Below, piece after piece: positions 44,311 to 53,847 of a DNA stretch of 64,000 nucleotides. The position numbers were made by a program, and so were the translations under genes. Under the pieces are notes generated by a model that did no database searches, was not told the DNA's origin, and worked only from the letters and a program-made list of their open reading frames with translations. Each line of letters opens with the position of its first letter. Positions within the stretch are counted from its first letter, which is position 1. This stretch comes from Halobacteriales archaeon SW_5_70_135 (GTDB lineage Archaea; Halobacteriota; Halobacteria; Halobacteriales; SW-7-71-33), in NCBI GenBank assembly GCA_003022865.1, contig PXSK01000021.1, positions 1,620-65,619 of the forward strand, written 5' to 3'.

Positions 44311-47169
44311 ATGAGTTCCGGCGTCGTCGACGGGTCGGTGTTCGACGTACTCCACCCCGAGGTGCGGTCGGCGCTCGCCCGGCGGGGCTTCGAGGAGCCG
44401 ACCGCGCCCCAGCGGGTCGCCGTCGAGCCGATCGCCGACGGCGAGCACACGCTCGTCGTCGCCCCCACCGGCAGTGGCAAGACCGAGACCGCCATGCTGC
44501 CGGTGCTCTCCTCGATCGTCGAGGGGCGTGCCGAACGGGCCCGCGGCGCGGACGAGGGAACGCCAGCGACGCCGTTCGGTATCTCGGCGCTGTACGTGAC
44601 GCCGCTGCGGGCGCTGAACCGCGACATGCGCGAGCGCCTGGAGTGGTGGGGGGAAACACTCGACGTGGAGGTGGACGTACGCCACGGCGACACGACCCGG
44701 TACCGGCGGCGACAGCAGGCGACGGACCCGCCGGACGTGCTCGTGACGACGCCGGAGACGCTACAGGCGATGCTCACCGGCTCGCGGCTGCGGGAGGCAC
44801 TCGCCGACGTCGCCCACGTCGTCGTCGACGAGGTGCACGAACTCGCCGCCGACAAGCGCGGCGCCCAGCTCACGGTGGGACTGGAGCGTCTGCACGCCCT
44901 TACGGGTGCGTTCCAGCGGGTCGGCCTCTCGGCGACCGTCGGCGACCCCGAGGAGGTGGGCCGGTTCCTCACCGGCGACCGGGGCTGTGCCGTCCGCACG
45001 GTGGCGGCCGGCTCGAACCTCGATGTCTCCGTGACCCGACCGGAGGTGACCGCCGAGGACGAGCGGCTGGCCGCCGAGCTCGCCACCGACGCCGAGACCG
45101 CGAGTCACGTGCGGGCGATCCGCGATCTGGTGCGGGCGAACGAGTCGACGCTGGTCTTCGTCAACACCCGGCAGACGGCGGAGGCGATGGGCGCTCGCGT
45201 GACCGCACTCGACCTGCCGGTCGGCGTCCACCACGGCTCGCTGTCGAAGGCGGCCCGCGTCGAGGTCGAGGACCGATTCAAGAGCGGCGAGATCGACGGA
45301 CTGCTGTGTACGTCGTCGATGGAACTGGGTATCGACGTCGGTCGAGTGGACCACGTCGTCCAGTTCGGCTCGCCGCGGCAGGTGACCCGCCTGCTCCAGC
45401 GGGTCGGGCGGGCGGGCCACCGCGAGAACCGACAGTCGCGGGGGACGGTCGTCACCCGTGGGCCGGACGACACGCTGGAGGCGATGACCATCGCCCGTCG
45501 CGCCCGCGAGGGGGAGGTCGAGCCCGCCCAGATCCACGAAGGCTCGCTGGACGTCGTCGCCAACCAGGTACCGGGGATGGTAATGGAGCGGGAGGCGATC
45601 GACGCGGTGCGCGCCTACGAGATCGTCACCCGGGCGTACCCCTTCGCCGACCTGGAGCGCGGCCAGTTCAAGGCCGTCCTGCGCGAACTCGCCGGCAACC
45701 GCGTCGTCTGGCTGGAGGAGGGCCGCGACCGGATCGAGGCCACCGGCAGCACGCGCACGTACGTCTACGGCAACCTCTCGATGATCCCCGACGAGGAGAC
45801 CTACGACGTGAAGGACGTCGCCGGCGGCGGGCGCGTCGGCACGCTCGACGAGCGGTTCGTCCGCAACTTCGCCGAGCCGGGAGCGACGTTCGTCCAGCGC
45901 GGGCAGATGTGGCGCGTCGTCACCGTCGAGGACGACGACGAGGTCGTCCGCGTCAACCCCGTGGAGGACCCCGCCGGCGAGGTGCCCTCCTGGGTCGGCC
46001 AGGAGATACCGGTACCGCGTGCCGTCGCCCAGGAGGTCGGCGAACTGCGCGGCGTCGCCGCTCCACAGCTGAAGCGGGCGTCCGCCGAGGCCGTCGCCGG
46101 CGACGTGGCCGGTCGCTACCCGGCCGACCGGGGGACGGTAGCCGACGGTCTGGAGCGGCTCGCGGACCACGCCGGGGACCACCCCGTGCCGACGGACGAC
46201 CGGATCGTCGTCGAGGGCGGCGGCGGGACAGTCGTCGTCAATGCCGCCTTCGGTCACGAGACGAACGAGACGATAGGTCGCGTGCTCTCCTCGCTGGTGG
46301 GACAGCGTGCGGGGTCGACGGTCGGCATGGAGGTCGACCCCTACCGGATCGAGCTGGACCTGCCCCGCGGCGTCGGTCCGGGCGAGGTGGTCGAGACGCT
46401 GCGCGAGACGGAGCCCGAGCACGTCCGGTCGATCGTCGAGCTGAGTCTGAAACGGTCGGAGGCGCTGACCTTCCGACTCGCGCAGGTGGCGACGAAGTTC
46501 GGCCGCCTGGAGGGACGCCCCTCGCTGAGCGGGGAGCGCCTGCGGGCCGCCTTGGAGGACACGCCAGTCCACGAGGAGGCCGTCCGCGAGGTGTTCCACG
46601 AGGACCTCGCGGTCGACGCCGCGGGGGAGCTGCTCGCCGCGGTCCAGTCGGGCGACGTCGAGCTGGTGACGACCCGGAGTCGGACGCCGGTCGGCGAGGG
46701 CGGCCGCTCGGCGGGCCAGGAGCTGCTCGCGCCCGAGAACGCCGACGCCGACGTGGTGGAGACGGTTCGGGACCGCCTGCAGGAGGACCGCGTGCGGCTG
46801 TTCTGTCTCAACTGCGAGGCGTGGGAGCGCCGGACGAAGGTACGTCGCGTGCCGGACCAGCCGGCGTGTGGCGACTGTGAGGCCACCCGGGTCGCCGCGC
46901 TGCATCCGGCCGCCGACGAGGCCGTGCGGGCCGTGCAGGCCGACGACAAGAGCGACGAACAGGAGAAACGCACCCGCCGCGTGTACCGGAACGCCTCGCT
47001 CGTGCAGGCCCACGGCAGGCGGGCGGTCGTCGCGCTGGCCGGGCGGGGCGTCGGTCCCGACACCGCCGCCCGCATCATCAACCGCCACCGGGAGGACGAC
47101 CTCGACTTCTACCGAGACGTGCTCGCCGCCGAGCGGGAGTACGCCCGCACGCGGTCGTTCTGGGACTGA
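44311..47169 (+). CDS. Lhr-type superfamily 2 helicase
   Basis: DNA/RNA helicase of the Lhr-core family, used in repair of archaea. 952 residues. Q-motif EPTAPQRVAV; Walker A VVAPTGSGKTETAM; motif Ib GSRLREALADV; Walker B VVVDEVHELAADKRGAQL (DEVH box); motif III LSATVGD; motif IV SLVFVNTRQTAE-like TLVFVNTRQTAEAM; motif V CTSSMELGIDVGRVD; motif VI LLQRVGRAGHRE. After these are the winged-helix and Lhr C-terminal parts (about residues 400-800), then a zinc site CLNCEAW...CGDCEAT. Starts at ATG 44311, with GGCTTAACAG about 25 bases upstream. Confidence 0.94.
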   Translation: MSSGVVDGSVFDVLHPEVRSALARRGFEEPTAPQRVAVEPIADGEHTLVVAPTGSGKTETAMLPVLSSIVEGRAERARGADEGTPATPFGISALYVTPLRALNRDMRERLEWWGETLDVEVDVRHGDTTRYRRRQQATDPPDVLVTTPETLQAMLTGSRLREALADVAHVVVDEVHELAADKRGAQLTVGLERLHALTGAFQRVGLSATVGDPEEVGRFLTGDRGCAVRTVAAGSNLDVSVTRPEVTAEDERLAAELATDAETASHVRAIRDLVRANESTLVFVNTRQTAEAMGARVTALDLPVGVHHGSLSKAARVEVEDRFKSGEIDGLLCTSSMELGIDVGRVDHVVQFGSPRQVTRLLQRVGRAGHRENRQSRGTVVTRGPDDTLEAMTIARRAREGEVEPAQIHEGSLDVVANQVPGMVMEREAIDAVRAYEIVTRAYPFADLERGQFKAVLRELAGNRVVWLEEGRDRIEATGSTRTYVYGNLSMIPDEETYDVKDVAGGGRVGTLDERFVRNFAEPGATFVQRGQMWRVVTVEDDDEVVRVNPVEDPAGEVPSWVGQEIPVPRAVAQEVGELRGVAAPQLKRASAEAVAGDVAGRYPADRGTVADGLERLADHAGDHPVPTDDRIVVEGGGGTVVVNAAFGHETNETIGRVLSSLVGQRAGSTVGMEVDPYRIELDLPRGVGPGEVVETLRETEPEHVRSIVELSLKRSEALTFRLAQVATKFGRLEGRPSLSGERLRAALEDTPVHEEAVREVFHEDLAVDAAGELLAAVQSGDVELVTTRSRTPVGEGGRSAGQELLAPENADADVVETVRDRLQEDRVRLFCLNCEAWERRTKVRRVPDQPACGDCEATRVAALHPAADEAVRAVQADDKSDEQEKRTRRVYRNASLVQAHGRRAVVALAGRGVGPDTAARIINRHREDDLDFYRDVLAAEREYARTRSFWD

Positions 47170-47236
47170 CCGGCGGCGACCGGCGGCGGGGAACGACCGA
47201 CGATCGCCGACCCGGGAAGCACTTACCACAGGCGGT

Positions 47237-48487
47237 ATGAGTCGGCGTATGAGGCTCGCTCGCGTCGGACTGGCCGTCGTTGGCGTCCTGCTCGTGCTCG
47301 CCGTGGTCGGCCTCCTCGTCGGCGCTTTCGCGGTGCCCTCCGCCGGCGTGGCCGACCAGGGCGACTGGGGCGAGGTGAGCGAGAATCGGACGGAGGTCGT
47401 CACGACGGTGTGGGTGAACAACCCCAACCCGCTGGTGTCGGTGCTCGGGAGCGACCTCGACCTGGAGTACGACCTCGCGCTCAACGGCGTCGACCTCGCG
47501 GCCGGCGAGCGCGAGGGGCTGTCGGTCGAGCGGGGCAACCAGACCCGCGAGTTCACCACCGAGCTGCGCAACGACCGCATCCGGGCGTGGTGGGTCGAGT
47601 ACGTCCGGACGAACGAGACCGTCGACGCCGACGTCCGGGCGACGATCGGTACGCGAGCGGCCTTCCGGAGGGCGTCGTACACGGTCGAGCGCAACGCGAC
47701 CTTCCTGGAGAACGAGTCACCGATGATCGACGCGATGACCGAGGCGGTCAACGGGACGGAGGGGTCGTATCCGAGCGCGGCGCCCGTCTACGAGGTTCGG
47801 GACGCCCGCGCGGAGTGGGGGGCCGTGAACCGAACCCGGACGCTCGTACACGTCCGGTTCACCGTCTACAACCCCTCCAGCGTGCCGGTGCCGGCCGCCC
47901 CCGAAGGGATCAGCGCGACGGTGCGAGCCAACGACGTCGAACTCCTCCGGACCGAGGGCCAGGCGTACGAGCTCAGCGGCGTCGGCCGCGACGAGGTCAT
48001 CCCACCGGGCGAGAGCCGCGAGTACACCGTCACGCTACGGATCGACAACGAGCGGATCGACGACTGGTTCCGCTCGCACGTCCGCCAGGACGAGCGCACC
48101 GACCTGGAGGTCGACTTCCAGGCGACAGTGCGCAACCCCCTCACCGGCGACGCGGTCGGGCTGCCGCCGGGCGGCGTGACGTACACCTGCGAGATGCAGA
48201 CGGGGATCTTCGTCGACGACGCCGAGTCCGGCACGACCTGCGGCAGCGGCGGCGGCGTCGGCGTCGGTGTCGACGTCGGCACGCCCGACGCCGACCTCGG
48301 AGCCGCCCTGGCGTCCGCGATGACCGCCGGTGTGACTCCGGCGTCCGCAGTAACCGTCGGTCCGACTCCGGCGCCCGCGGCGACCGTCGGCACGGCCCCG
48401 AGAGTCGGCGACGGCGACGCCTCCGCGGGTCGGCCGTCCGCCGGCGAGTCGCGACCGTGGCCGGCGGTCGGTCTCCGCAACGGCTAA
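47237..48487 (+). CDS. LEA type 2 (WHy domain) membrane-anchored protein
   Basis: 416 residues from ATG 47237. One N-terminal membrane helix (VGLAVVGVLLVLAVVGLLVGAFAV), then two LEA14-type WHy domains: TEVVTTVWVNNPNPLVSVLG with LDLEYDLALNGVDLA, and TRTLVHVRFTVYNPSSVPVPAAPEGISATVRANDVEL. The C-terminus from about residue 330 is low complexity (Gly, Val, Ala, Pro, Thr). Probably faces outwards. COG5608-like. Function in haloarchaea unknown, perhaps stress-related. Confidence 0.82.
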   Translation: MSRRMRLARVGLAVVGVLLVLAVVGLLVGAFAVPSAGVADQGDWGEVSENRTEVVTTVWVNNPNPLVSVLGSDLDLEYDLALNGVDLAAGEREGLSVERGNQTREFTTELRNDRIRAWWVEYVRTNETVDADVRATIGTRAAFRRASYTVERNATFLENESPMIDAMTEAVNGTEGSYPSAAPVYEVRDARAEWGAVNRTRTLVHVRFTVYNPSSVPVPAAPEGISATVRANDVELLRTEGQAYELSGVGRDEVIPPGESREYTVTLRIDNERIDDWFRSHVRQDERTDLEVDFQATVRNPLTGDAVGLPPGGVTYTCEMQTGIFVDDAESGTTCGSGGGVGVGVDVGTPDADLGAALASAMTAGVTPASAVTVGPTPAPAATVGTAPRVGDGDASAGRPSAGESRPWPAVGLRNG

Positions 48488-48512
48488 ATGTGGGACACGT
48501 CGATGAGCGGGT

Positions 48513-48692
48513 ATGCGGGTACCGTACGACCTCGGCGCCTACGTTCGGGTGCTGCGCATGGCGAGTACACCCTCCTGGGAGGAGTTCTCCCAGGTGGCGA
48601 AGATCGCCGGCGCCGGCATCCTGCTCGTCGGGCTGCTCGGCTTCGTCATCTTCGTCGTCATGAGCTTTCTCCCCGGGGGAGGGGGTCTCTGA
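48513..48692 (+). CDS. secE: Protein translocase subunit SecE/Sss1
   Basis: 59 residues: MRVPYDLGAYVRVLRMASTPSWEEFSQVAKIAGAG, then one membrane helix ILLVGLLGFVIFVVMSF. This is the gamma subunit of the Sec translocon. It is too short to be given on its own by long-frame scans. The TGA overlaps the spt5 ATG (TGATG), the standard archaeal secE-spt5 pair. Confidence 0.93.
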   Translation: MRVPYDLGAYVRVLRMASTPSWEEFSQVAKIAGAGILLVGLLGFVIFVVMSFLPGGGGL

Positions 48693-49153
48693 TGGGCATC
48701 TACGCCGTCAAGACCACCGCCAGCCAGGAACGCACCGTCGCGGACATGATCATGACTCGCGAGGACGACCGCATCCACGCCGCGTTGGCGCCGGACTCGC
48801 TGACCTCCTACGTGATGGTCGAGGCCGAGGGCGAGACCGGCGGCGAGGGCGACGGGGCGGCCATCATCGAGCGTCACCTCGACGAGATCCCTCACGCCCG
48901 CAGCGTCGTCCCCGGCGACGCCGGTCTCGAGGAGGTCGAGCACTTCCTCTCGCCGACGCCGGACGTCGAGGGGATCGCCGAGGGCGACATCGTCGAACTC
49001 ATCGCCGGCCCGTTCAAGGGCGAGAAGGCACAGGTCCAGCGCATCGACGAGGGCAACGACCAGGTCACCGTCGAGCTGTACGAGGCGACCGTGCCGATCC
49101 CGGTGACGGTGCGCGGCGACCAGATCCGCGTGCTGGACAGTGAGGAGCGCTGA
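48692..49153 (+). CDS. spt5: Transcription elongation factor Spt5 (NusG family)
   Basis: 153 residues: NGN domain (MGIYAVKTTASQERTVADMI) and KOW domain (EGDIVELIAGPFKGEKAQVQRIDEGNDQVTVEL). With Spt4 it binds the RNA polymerase clamp and raises processivity. An acidic Gly-rich insertion (EAEGETGGEGDG) lies within the NGN domain. Translation coupled to secE. Confidence 0.96.
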   Translation: MGIYAVKTTASQERTVADMIMTREDDRIHAALAPDSLTSYVMVEAEGETGGEGDGAAIIERHLDEIPHARSVVPGDAGLEEVEHFLSPTPDVEGIAEGDIVELIAGPFKGEKAQVQRIDEGNDQVTVELYEATVPIPVTVRGDQIRVLDSEER

Positions 49154-49420
49154 GAGCGCTCCGCATACCACGCGAACGGGCGCCGTGCGCCCGTGAGCGG
49201 ACAGCGAGAGTCGATGAGCGAAGCGAGTCGTTCCTCGTCGAGTCGAGCGGCGTAGTCGCGAGACGGCGAGAGGCGCTGAGACGTTCTTTCGGCTCTCGTC
49301 CCCTCGCCGACTCGCGAACGGGAAAGCGAGAAGCGGCGAGCGTATATCACTCGCCCTCTCGCGGCCGCGCCGCTGCCCGGGACCGGAACGACTAATTGCG
49401 GGTCGGCGGAACGACCGCCG

Positions 49421-50191
49421 GTGACGTCGCCCGACGGCTGGACGCGGATCGACACGCACGTGAAGGTGCTCGACGACCGCGTCGTCGCCCGCGCCAAGCG
49501 ACGCGGAGTCGACGCCCTGGTGTACGCGCCACACTTCACGCGACTGCCGGACGTCCGTCGGCGGGCGGCGCTGTACTCCGACGACGACCTGCTCGTCGTC
49601 CCCGGTCGGGAGGTGTTCACCGGCAGCTGGCGCGACCGGAGACACGTCCTCGCGCTCGGTCTCGACGCGCCGGTTCCCGACTTCATCACGCTCGCCGGTG
49701 CGATGCGCGAGTTCGACCGCCAGGACGCCACCGTCGTCGTCCCGCATCCCGAGTTCTACTCGGTGGGACTCTCCGAGGCGGACATCCTCGAACACCGTGA
49801 CGCCGTCGACGCCGTCGAGACGTACAACCCGAAGCTGCGTCGGCGACACGTCCGCCGTGTCCGGGCGATCGCCCGTGCGGCCGACCGCCCGCGTACGGCC
49901 TCGTCGTACGCGCACCTCGGACGGTCGGTCGGCACCGCCTGGACCGCCGTCGACCGTCGCGTTGACGACGCCGCGGAGCTCGTGGCGGCGGTCGCCGACC
50001 CCGACGTGAGCCGTCGGATCGTCCACCGTGCCGGGCCGCGGCACCAGATCGAACGCACCGCGGAGTTCGCCCACCTCGGCTGGGAGAACTCCTGGGAGAA
50101 ACTCGACCGCGTGCTGCTGTCGGGCACCGAGCCGACACATCCGGACCACGTCGCCTACGACGGTCGCTTCGACGACGTCGCCGTCTACTGA
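49421..50191 (+). CDS. PHP-domain protein with PHP-associated C-terminal domain
   Basis: 256 residues starting at GTG 49421: TRIDTHVKVLDDRVVARAKRRGVDALVYAPHFTRL, VVPGREVFTG, VVVPHPEFYSVG. These are the metal positions of a PHP phosphoesterase, although the usual HxH has only one His (DTHVKV). The C-terminal piece with AVETYNPKLRRRHVRRVRAIARAAD and AHLGRSVGTAWTAVD is the PHP-associated domain. Likely a phosphoesterase of unknown substrate, common in haloarchaea. Confidence 0.82.
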   Translation: MTSPDGWTRIDTHVKVLDDRVVARAKRRGVDALVYAPHFTRLPDVRRRAALYSDDDLLVVPGREVFTGSWRDRRHVLALGLDAPVPDFITLAGAMREFDRQDATVVVPHPEFYSVGLSEADILEHRDAVDAVETYNPKLRRRHVRRVRAIARAADRPRTASSYAHLGRSVGTAWTAVDRRVDDAAELVAAVADPDVSRRIVHRAGPRHQIERTAEFAHLGWENSWEKLDRVLLSGTEPTHPDHVAYDGRFDDVAVY

Positions 50192-50204
50192 CGCCGCCGG
50201 CCGG

Positions 50205-50708
50205 TCAGCCGACGAGGTCGGTGACCGCCGGGAGCGACTGGCGGCCGTACTCGATCGCCGTCTGGGGGAGCTCGTAAACCACGAGCGCGACGGCGCCGAG
50301 TTCGACGGCGGTCACCAGCAGGAGAACGACCGGCGTCCAGCGGCTGTCGACGGCGACGCCGGTCGGCGACCGGAACTCGCGGTCCCACACCGGGTAGAAC
50401 GGGGCGATACCGCGTTTCGTCCCGAGCACGTCGAGCACGTAGTGTGTGAGCACGCCGATCCAGACGAAGTGGAGGTTGTCGAAGTACAGCGGGAAGGCGG
50501 CCACGACGACGAGTACGGGCAGGTTGTGCAGCGTCTTCCGGTGACGACCGAAGGCGGTGTCGACGTCCGGTAGGAGTGCCCCGAGCGTGATCGGCACGCA
50601 CACCTCGACGACGGCGAACAGCGTCGCCCGGTCCAGGCCGGGGTGTAACAGGACGCCGACGCCGACGCCGAGCAGGACGGCGTTGAGCACGTGACCGCGC
50701 TTGTTCAC
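50205..50708 (-). CDS. Membrane-bound metal-dependent hydrolase (YdjM/DUF457 type)
   Basis: 167 residues from GTG 50708 (VNKRGHVLNAVLLGVGVGVLL). The family carries His/Asp residues near membrane faces: RGHVLNAV, GALLPDVDTAFGRHRKTLHNL and THYVLDVLGTKRG are all present. Four hydrophobic helices. The tail ends EYGRQSLPAVTDLVG. Called LexA-binding or inner-membrane metal hydrolase in bacteria; the reaction is not known. Converges with the PHP gene. Confidence 0.85.
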   Translation of the reverse strand: MNKRGHVLNAVLLGVGVGVLLHPGLDRATLFAVVEVCVPITLGALLPDVDTAFGRHRKTLHNLPVLVVVAAFPLYFDNLHFVWIGVLTHYVLDVLGTKRGIAPFYPVWDREFRSPTGVAVDSRWTPVVLLLVTAVELGAVALVVYELPQTAIEYGRQSLPAVTDLVG

Positions 50709-50889
50709 GTCCTCCGGCTCGGCCGGCGAGAACACAAGTGTTGTGACGTGCCGGCGCCGGGGGAGTCGACGGGGCGAACGGTTACACCGGCGACACGGAC
50801 GGGCGTGACGGGTACGGGGACGACGCCCGCAGTGTCGTCTCGCGTCCGGTGATCGACGGGTACACAAAGAGCGGTCGCCGAGACGGCGC

Positions 50890-51999
50890 ATGGACGACAT
50901 CGACGTCGAGCCCGTCGACGCGGTGGAGCCGACCGAGGGGGGTGAGGAGCGGGCCGGGTCGACGGTCGAGCCCGAGATCGAGTACGCGACGCCGTCACCG
51001 GAGTACGTACTGTACGGTGGCAAGGGCGGCGTCGGCAAGACGACGATGGCGGCGGCGACCGGGCTCGCCGGCGCCGCCCAGGGGACGCGAACGCTCGTCG
51101 TCTCGACGGACCCCGCCCACTCGCTGTCGGACGTTTACGACGTCGAGGTGCCATCGGAGCCGACCCGACTGCGCGACGACGTCCCGCTGTACGGCGTCGA
51201 GATCGACCCCGACGAGGCGGTGGACGAGGCGGAGACGGCTGTCTTCTCGGGCGAGGGGTCACCGCTCGGCGGGCTGGCCGAGGGGCTCGGCGAGGAGGCC
51301 GACCCGCTCGCGGGCGGGATGCCCGGCGCGGACGAGGCCGCCGCCGTCCAGCAGCTGCTCTACCTGCTCGACGACGAGCGCTTCGACCGCGTGGTCGTCG
51401 ACACGGCGCCGACGGGACACACCCTGCGGCTGCTGGAACTGCCGGACGTGATGGACTCGATGGTGGGGCGACTGCTGCGGCTGCGCGAGCGACTGGACGG
51501 GATGCTCGGCGGTCTCGGCGGGCTGTTCGGCGACGACGACGAGGACGTGAATAAGGAGGAGCGAATGGACGACCTGCGGGCGGTGAGCGAGCGCATCGAG
51601 CGGCTGCGGACGACGCTGCGGGACCCGGCACGGACGGACTTCCGGGTGGTGATGGTGCCCGAGACGATGAGCGTCGCCGAGAGCGAGCGCCTGCTGGCCC
51701 GGCTCTCGGAGCACGAGATCCCCGTCGGCACCGTCGTCGTCAACCGGGTGATGGAGGACCTCGCCGACGTCGTCGACCCGGCGGACGTGGAGGCGCTCCG
51801 GGCGGCCGACGTCGACCTCGAAGCCGTCAGCCCCGACCTCGACGACTGTGCGTTCTGCCAGCGACGCTGGTCGGTCCAGCAGTCCGCCCTGGGGCGCGCA
51901 CAGGAAGTCTTCCGGAACCACGAGGTGAGACGGGTGCCGCTGTTCGCCGACGAGCCGCGGGGGAGAGGGCTGTGGGTCGTGGCCGCCTGTCTGGCCTGA
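50890..51999 (+). CDS. ArsA/Get3 (TRC40) family ATPase
   Basis: 369 residues. An acidic N-terminal extension of about 35 residues, then the P-loop YGGKGGVGKTTMAAAT, switch I STDPAHSLSD, VVVDTAPTGHTLRLLELPDVM, a GG-rich hydrophobic helix region (LDGMLGGLGGLFG) as in tail-anchor receptors, VNRVMEDLAD, and CxxC CAFCQRRWSVQQ, which binds the dimer zinc in Get3. No arsenite-resistance genes are near, so a tail-anchored-protein targeting role is more likely. Confidence 0.88.
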   Translation: MDDIDVEPVDAVEPTEGGEERAGSTVEPEIEYATPSPEYVLYGGKGGVGKTTMAAATGLAGAAQGTRTLVVSTDPAHSLSDVYDVEVPSEPTRLRDDVPLYGVEIDPDEAVDEAETAVFSGEGSPLGGLAEGLGEEADPLAGGMPGADEAAAVQQLLYLLDDERFDRVVVDTAPTGHTLRLLELPDVMDSMVGRLLRLRERLDGMLGGLGGLFGDDDEDVNKEERMDDLRAVSERIERLRTTLRDPARTDFRVVMVPETMSVAESERLLARLSEHEIPVGTVVVNRVMEDLADVVDPADVEALRAADVDLEAVSPDLDDCAFCQRRWSVQQSALGRAQEVFRNHEVRRVPLFADEPRGRGLWVVAACLA

Positions 52000-52093
52000 C
52001 CCCGATCGCGCGGTCGGGTCGACGTCCGCCGCTCGCCCGCTGACGGCCGTCGCACCCGGGACGCGACGACCGCACGTGACGGAACGGCGCGTC

Positions 52094-52990
52094 TCAGTCG
52101 GTGAGCCGGCCGAGCAGTCCGTAGAGGGCGTCGCGCGCCCCGGCGGGGAAGTGTCGCGCGAGGGTGGCGAGACGGGCGAGGCGGCCGACGGGGTAGCGGG
52201 CGGGCGGGTCGGCACAGGTGGCGGCGTCGGCGACGGCGTCGGCGACCGCCTCGGGCTCGACGCCGAGCGGCAGGCCGCCGACCCGCTGTGTGTCGTCGTA
52301 GAAGCGGTAGAAGGTGCCGTACGCCTCCGTCCGGTCGACGGCCTCGCGCTCGCGCTCGGCGCGGTCGGCGAACGCCGTCTTCACCGGGCCGGGTTCGACG
52401 AGCACTACCTCGACGTCGAACTCCTCGACCTCGGCCCGAAGCGCGTCGGTCATCGCCTCCTTCGCCGCCTCGGCCCCGGAGTAGACGCCGCCGCCCGGGA
52501 ACGACACCAGTCCCGCGGCGCTCGATACCGTCACGATCCGCCCCTCGGACTCGCGGACGTGGGGCAGAGCGGCGCGCACGAGCCGGTGGGGGCCGAACAC
52601 GTTCACGTCGAACTGTCTGCGGACGCGAGCGACGGGCACGTCCTCGATCGGGCCGAGCTGTGCGTAGCCGGCGACGTTCACCAGCAGGTCGAGACCGCCG
52701 GTCTCGTCGACGACGCGCTCGACGGCGGCGCCGGTCTCGCGGGCGTCGGTCACGTCGACCGCCGCGGTCTCGATACCCTCGTCGGCGAGGTCGGCGACGT
52801 CCGCCGTGTCGCGGGCGGCCGCGTACACCCGGAACCCCTCGCGGTCCAGGGTGCGTGCCGTCGCCCGGCCGATCCCCGAGGAACAGCCCGTCACAAGCGC
52901 CGTGTCCCGCACCGCGACACCCGAGACGCCGCCCTCCGCCGGGCGACTCGCCGTGGTACCGCCGTCGGGCACGCGCTCGTCGTCGGTCAT
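52094..52990 (-). CDS. Short-chain dehydrogenase-like protein lacking the YxxxK lysine
   Basis: 298 residues from ATG 52990. NAD(P) fold DTALVTGCSSGIGRATA, DVTD, LLVNVAGYAQLGP, VTVSSAAGLVSFPGGG. Canonical members then have YSASK, but here YSGAEAAKEAMTDAL: the residue four after Tyr is Glu, and a Lys appears only at +7. The C-terminus (LVEPGPVKTAFADRAE) is normal. The catalytic tetrad is therefore incomplete; it may be inactive or use the shifted Lys. Intact frame. Confidence 0.85.
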   Translation of the reverse strand: MTDDERVPDGGTTASRPAEGGVSGVAVRDTALVTGCSSGIGRATARTLDREGFRVYAAARDTADVADLADEGIETAAVDVTDARETGAAVERVVDETGGLDLLVNVAGYAQLGPIEDVPVARVRRQFDVNVFGPHRLVRAALPHVRESEGRIVTVSSAAGLVSFPGGGVYSGAEAAKEAMTDALRAEVEEFDVEVVLVEPGPVKTAFADRAEREREAVDRTEAYGTFYRFYDDTQRVGGLPLGVEPEAVADAVADAATCADPPARYPVGRLARLATLARHFPAGARDALYGLLGRLTD

Positions 52991-53039
52991 GTCATTCCCT
53001 GCGGCGGAGGGCCACAAGTCTGTTTCCCATCCGACCCGA

Positions 53040-53846
53040 TCAGACGCGGCGCTCGACCGCGTCGGCGTGGGTGTCCGCCAGGCGGGTCGGCTCGGGCAGC
53101 TTGTAGCCGGCCGCCAACGCCAGGGCGAGGTCTGCGGCGGTTTCCGCCCCGACGCGGTGGCCCGGGCTGACGTACAGCGGGTTGACGTGGCGGTCCGGCG
53201 AGTCGTACTGACGGGTGGAGACGGCGTGGCCGACGACCTCGCCGGCCGCGGTGCCGTACTCGAACCGGTCGTCCGCCTCGACCGGGACGCACTCGCCCTC
53301 CGGGAGTCCCCCCTCGACCGATCGCCGGGGACGGCCACACAGCAGGCTCTTGGCGACGCCGACCGCCGGCCGGTCGAGAATCACTCCGAGGTGGGTCGCC
53401 AGCCCGGCCGTGCGGTAGTGGATCCGGCCGCTCCCGTCGACGGCGAGCAGGTCCGGACCGCGGTCGAGGGCCGACAGTGCCGCGAGCACCGCTTCCCCTT
53501 CGCGGAAGGCGAGCAGTCCGGGCACGTACGGCACCGCGAGGTCGACGACCGCCTCGCCGACCTCGACGACGCGACCGTCGGCGACGGCGACCGCGGCGGC
53601 CGCGGCCCGGTCGTCGCGAAAGGCGACGTCGACGCCGACGACCGTCGAACCGTCGGCGACGAGGTCCGCCCCGGCCGGCGAGCCGCCGTCGGAGTCGAGC
53701 GACAGCGGCTCCCGCAGGGCGAGCCGGTCGACCGCGAGGTCGTGGTCGTCCTCGAACACGGCGGCGTCGGCGACGGCACGCTGCAGGCGACGCATCTCCG
53801 CGGCGTCGAGGTCGGGACGGGGTAGAAAGTCGGACCGGTCGGTCAC
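53040..53846 (-). CDS. nfi: Endonuclease V
   Basis: Cleaves DNA (or RNA) one base 3' of deoxyinosine to start repair of deaminated adenine. 268 residues from GTG 53846. Motif VVGVDVAFRDD (first Asp), VPYVPGLLAFREGEAVLAAL (YxPG wedge motif with Glu), LLAVDGSGRIHYRTAGLATHLG, GVAKSLLCG, and the C-terminal VSPGHRVGAETAADL. Complete family pattern, with a short extra N-terminus. The rhomboid gene precedes it on the same strand with one base between. Confidence 0.93.
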   Translation of the reverse strand: MTDRSDFLPRPDLDAAEMRRLQRAVADAAVFEDDHDLAVDRLALREPLSLDSDGGSPAGADLVADGSTVVGVDVAFRDDRAAAAAVAVADGRVVEVGEAVVDLAVPYVPGLLAFREGEAVLAALSALDRGPDLLAVDGSGRIHYRTAGLATHLGVILDRPAVGVAKSLLCGRPRRSVEGGLPEGECVPVEADDRFEYGTAAGEVVGHAVSTRQYDSPDRHVNPLYVSPGHRVGAETAADLALALAAGYKLPEPTRLADTHADAVERRV

Positions 53847-53847
53847 G

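Noticed and set aside
44761-47751. A long minus-strand frame of about 1000 codons opposite the Lhr helicase
   Set aside because: It is the antisense shadow of the helicase, which has all SF2 motifs on the plus strand.
50849-52015. An arsenic-resistance operon because of the ArsA-like ATPase
   Set aside because: No arsB, arsC, arsD or arsR next to it; the zinc CxxC and the hydrophobic Gly-rich segment fit Get3/TRC40 better.
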